Under the pieces are notes generated by a model that searched no databases, had not been told where the DNA came from, and saw only the letters and a list, made by a program, of their open reading frames with translations. The position numbers and the translations under genes were made by a program. Positions 5,085 through 6,403 of a stretch of DNA of 6,403 bases are shown piece after piece. The DNA is from Flavobacteriaceae bacterium. GTDB lineage: Bacteria; Bacteroidota; Bacteroidia; Flavobacteriales; Flavobacteriaceae. The stretch spans positions 1 to 6,403 of the forward strand of contig JAESTN010000407.1 in assembly GCA_016763595.1 (NCBI GenBank), read 5' to 3'. Position 1 is the first letter of the stretch, and each line of letters opens with the position of its first letter.

Positions 5085-6403
5085 TGAGCATAAAATCTGT
5101 ATTTGCAATTCCATTTGCCAAACAAGTCACAAAACGAGTTTTTAAATGGGCAAATAATCCACATAAAACACAAGAAAAAGTATTTCAAAAATTAATTTTG
5201 AAAGCAAAAAACACTGCTTTTGGAAAGGACCACGATTTTAAAAATATTACTTCATACAGTGATTTTAAAAGGCGCGTTAAAATTCAAGATTACGAAGGGT
5301 TAAGACCTTATGTTGATAGAATAATAGCTGGTGAAGAAGATGTCCTCTGGAAAGGGAAACCTTTGTATTTCGCAAAAACATCTGGTACAACTTCTGGGGC
5401 AAAATACATTCCAATTACAAAAGACTCAATGCCAACTCATATAAAAGCAGCACGGAATGCTTTGTTGTTTTATATGGCAGAAAAAAACGATGCTAGTTTT
5501 GTAAACGGTAAAATGATCTTTTTGCAAGGAAGTCCAGTGTTGGAAGATAAAAACGGAGTTAATTTGGGGCGTTTAAGCGGAATCGTAGCACATTACGTAC
5601 CGCAATATTTGTTGAAAAACAGATTGCCAAGTTGGGAAACGAACTGTATAGAAGATTGGGACACAAAGGTGAATGCTATTGTCTCAGAAACGGTTGATGA
5701 AGACATGACTTTAATTAGTGGAATTCCTTCTTGGGTGCAAATGTATTTTGAAAAGCTCATTGAAAAAACAGGAAAACCTATTAAAGATATTTTCCCGAAT
5801 TTTAATTTCTTTGTGTATGGTGGTGTTAATTTTGAACCATATAAAAACAAGTTTGAGAGTTTAATTGGTAAAAAGATAGATTATGTAGAATTATATCCGG
5901 CCTCTGAAGGTTTTATTGCCTATCAAGATTCACAAACGGAACCAGGAATGTTATTGCAACTAAATTCGGGCATTTTTTATGAGTTTATTCCATCAACAGA
6001 ATTTTATGAAGAAAATCCAACTCGGATTTCTATAAAAGATGTGCAGTTGGAAGTGAACTATGTAATTATCTTAAATACCAATGCCGGTCTTTGGGGATAT
6101 AATATTGGAGATACGGTTGAGTTTACTTCACTATTGCCATATCGTATTAAAGTAACAGGTAGAATCAAGCATTTTATTTCTGCTTTTGGAGAACATGTAA
6201 TTGGGAAAGAAGTAGAGAAAGCATTGAACGATACAATTAAACAAACTGGAATTACTATTAGTGAGTTTACAGTGGCACCACAAGTAAATCCAGAAAGCGG
6301 ATTGCCGTATCATGAATGGTTTATAGAGTTTGAAAATGAACCAGAAAACATGAAAGAATTTGCTGCTAACATAGATGCTTCTATGCAAGCACAAAATGTG
6401 TAT
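5084..6403 (+). CDS. GH3-family (auxin-responsive promoter family) adenylate-forming protein, 3' end beyond window
   Basis: An open frame of 440 codons runs from ATG 5084 to the last base; family members of about 500 residues imply that some 60 are missing. GH3 proteins belong to the acyl-adenylate-forming superfamily, and plant members link amino acids to carboxylic acids such as auxin or jasmonate using ATP. The three nucleotide-binding motifs are visible: KTSGTTSGAKYIP at 98-110, LYPASEG at 270-276 and GYNIGD at 338-343, followed by the VTGRIKHFISAFGEHV hinge region at 357-372. No signal peptide or membrane segment is seen, so it is probably cytosolic. The substrate of bacterial members is not known to me. 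The ATG shares its A with the TAA stop of the M23 gene (TAATG), indicating translational coupling. Confidence 0.93.
   Translation, partial: MSIKSVFAIPFAKQVTKRVFKWANNPHKTQEKVFQKLILKAKNTAFGKDHDFKNITSYSDFKRRVKIQDYEGLRPYVDRIIAGEEDVLWKGKPLYFAKTSGTTSGAKYIPITKDSMPTHIKAARNALLFYMAEKNDASFVNGKMIFLQGSPVLEDKNGVNLGRLSGIVAHYVPQYLLKNRLPSWETNCIEDWDTKVNAIVSETVDEDMTLISGIPSWVQMYFEKLIEKTGKPIKDIFPNFNFFVYGGVNFEPYKNKFESLIGKKIDYVELYPASEGFIAYQDSQTEPGMLLQLNSGIFYEFIPSTEFYEENPTRISIKDVQLEVNYVIILNTNAGLWGYNIGDTVEFTSLLPYRIKVTGRIKHFISAFGEHVIGKEVEKALNDTIKQTGITISEFTVAPQVNPESGLPYHEWFIEFENEPENMKEFAANIDASMQAQNVY

Noticed and set aside
5593..6394. Two minus-strand open frames (5593-5850 and 6131-6394)
   Set aside because: Both are antisense to the GH3 gene, whose three nucleotide-binding motifs make its reading frame secure.
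1..6403. Mobile element, CRISPR array, tRNA, riboswitch or defence system
   Set aside because: No repeat-spacer arrays, transposase-like frames, cloverleaf candidates or long leaders are visible; the spacers are too short and the genes are ordinary chromosomal ones.

Overview
The window looks like a piece of a Flavobacteriaceae chromosome (Bacteroidota). The DNA is strongly AT-rich, spacers are short, promoter-like sites match the Bacteroidota -7 consensus TAnnTTTG, and the proteins read like flavobacterial versions of their families (a DUF6427-like membrane protein beside upp, the yicC-gmk-nadD run, an M23 peptidase followed by a GH3-family protein). I cannot fix the genus; Polaribacter/Tenacibaculum-like is a guess. 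There is no sign of a mobile element, CRISPR array, tRNA or rRNA. This is core housekeeping sequence.

Layout. 1-276 (+) is the C-terminal end of a polytopic membrane protein. It overlaps by 11 bp, tail to tail, the uracil phosphoribosyltransferase gene upp (266-919, -). Upp is second in a leftward pair with a family-9 glycosyltransferase (930-1970, -; TTG start). A 154-bp divergent spacer (1971-2124) carries candidate promoters in both directions. A tight rightward operon follows: yicC endoribonuclease (2125-2991), gmk guanylate kinase (2995-3576) and nadD nicotinate-nucleotide adenylyltransferase (3583-4164), ending in an AT-rich hairpin that includes the nadD stop. A second rightward unit starts at a consensus -7 box (4184-4191). 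It encodes a membrane-anchored M23 (LytM-like) peptidase and, overlapping its stop by one base, a GH3-family adenylate-forming enzyme (5084 to beyond the window end).

Functionally the window combines nucleotide metabolism (upp, gmk), NAD synthesis (nadD), RNA turnover (yicC), surface glycan assembly (GT9), cell-wall remodelling (M23) and an amide synthetase-like enzyme of unknown substrate (GH3).

The most interesting point is the 5' end of the M23 gene. Its natural-looking start (GTG GCT AAA AAA, 4213) lies in a different frame from the rest of the protein. The two frames meet across two A7 runs. The second run (4230-4236) has the exact codon phasing of a -1 slippery heptamer, and a hairpin lies downstream at 4254-4279. 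This could be a sequencing indel, a slippage-controlled gene or real frameshifting.
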